Made by a program: the position numbers and the translations under genes
Notes under the pieces: model-generated
Databases searched by the model: none
Told to the model about the DNA's origin: nothing
What the model saw: only the letters and a program-made list of their open reading frames with translations
Part shown: positions 63,952-64,000 of the stretch, piece after piece
How the letters are laid out: every line of letters begins with the position of its first letter
Numbering within the stretch: position 1 is the first letter of the stretch
Assembly (NCBI RefSeq): GCF_004514425.2
Contig: NZ_MYFN02000005.1
Span: 62,001 to 126,000, forward strand
Source: Shinella sumterensis
GTDB lineage: Bacteria; Pseudomonadota; Alphaproteobacteria; Rhizobiales; Rhizobiaceae
Reading direction: 5' to 3'
DNA: 64,000 nt

Positions 63952-64000
63952 TTCTGGAACCTTGTCGTCCCGGCTTAAACTGCGCCGCTGATACGGATAA

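Overview
The window is about 64 kb of high-GC DNA from what looks like a member of the Rhizobiaceae (Rhizobium, Ensifer or Shinella type; the genus cannot be fixed by eye). The reasons are the aerobic cob gene order, the rhizobial palindromic repeats, the type of regulators and transporters, and the close homology of the Lsr proteins to the known AI-2 system. About 61 protein genes are packed tightly, mostly in operons with ATGA or TGATG overlaps. I see no tRNA, rRNA, CRISPR, phage or transposase genes, and no gene-free stretch longer than about 250 bases.

Layout. (1) 1-8205: the end of B12-dependent methionine synthase (metH) and the aerobic cobalamin genes cobFGHIJ and cobLM on the minus strand, with cobK lying antisense between cobJ and cobL. 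(2) 8333-10464: an AraC regulator divergent from a fosmidomycin-resistance-like MFS exporter. (3) 10523-20421: a lysine catabolism cluster: a FAD oxidase (pipecolate oxidase candidate), a LysR regulator, 2-oxoadipate dioxygenase (hglS), D-2-hydroxyglutarate dehydrogenase, aminoadipate semialdehyde dehydrogenase, an aminotransferase, saccharopine dehydrogenase and an Lrp regulator. Together they can take pipecolate or saccharopine to 2-oxoglutarate. (4) 20663-26273: a DadA-like dehydrogenase, a frameshifted MOSC gene, and a GntR-controlled puuA-puuB pair for polyamines. (5) 26326-32230: housekeeping genes: purU, a HI0933-type flavoprotein, a small cupin, an ABC-F ATPase, rsmJ and an RluA-family synthase.

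(6) 32315-41307: a complete autoinducer-2 uptake and processing locus: lsrACDB on the minus strand, and divergent lsrR-lsrK-lsrG on the plus strand. There is no lsrF. A class II aldolase gene occupies the end of the lsrACDB operon instead.

(7) 41346-63864: a large aromatic-degradation region. One minus-strand operon (53416 to 44167) encodes hydroxyquinol 1,2-dioxygenase, maleylacetate reductase, a five-gene branched-chain-amino-acid-type ABC importer, a TfdB/PheA-type FAD monooxygenase and a second intradiol dioxygenase. A second minus-strand operon (63864 to 54481) encodes an SDR, a second importer in the same gene order, a zinc alcohol dehydrogenase, an alpha/beta hydrolase and a two-component flavin monooxygenase. 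Two paralogous LysR regulators sit among them, and a VOC ring-cleavage dioxygenase plus hydrolase pair lies to the left. The chemistry points to phenolic substrates (resorcinol-like) hydroxylated to hydroxyquinol, ring-cleaved to maleylacetate and reduced to 3-oxoadipate. The true substrates are inferred, not shown.
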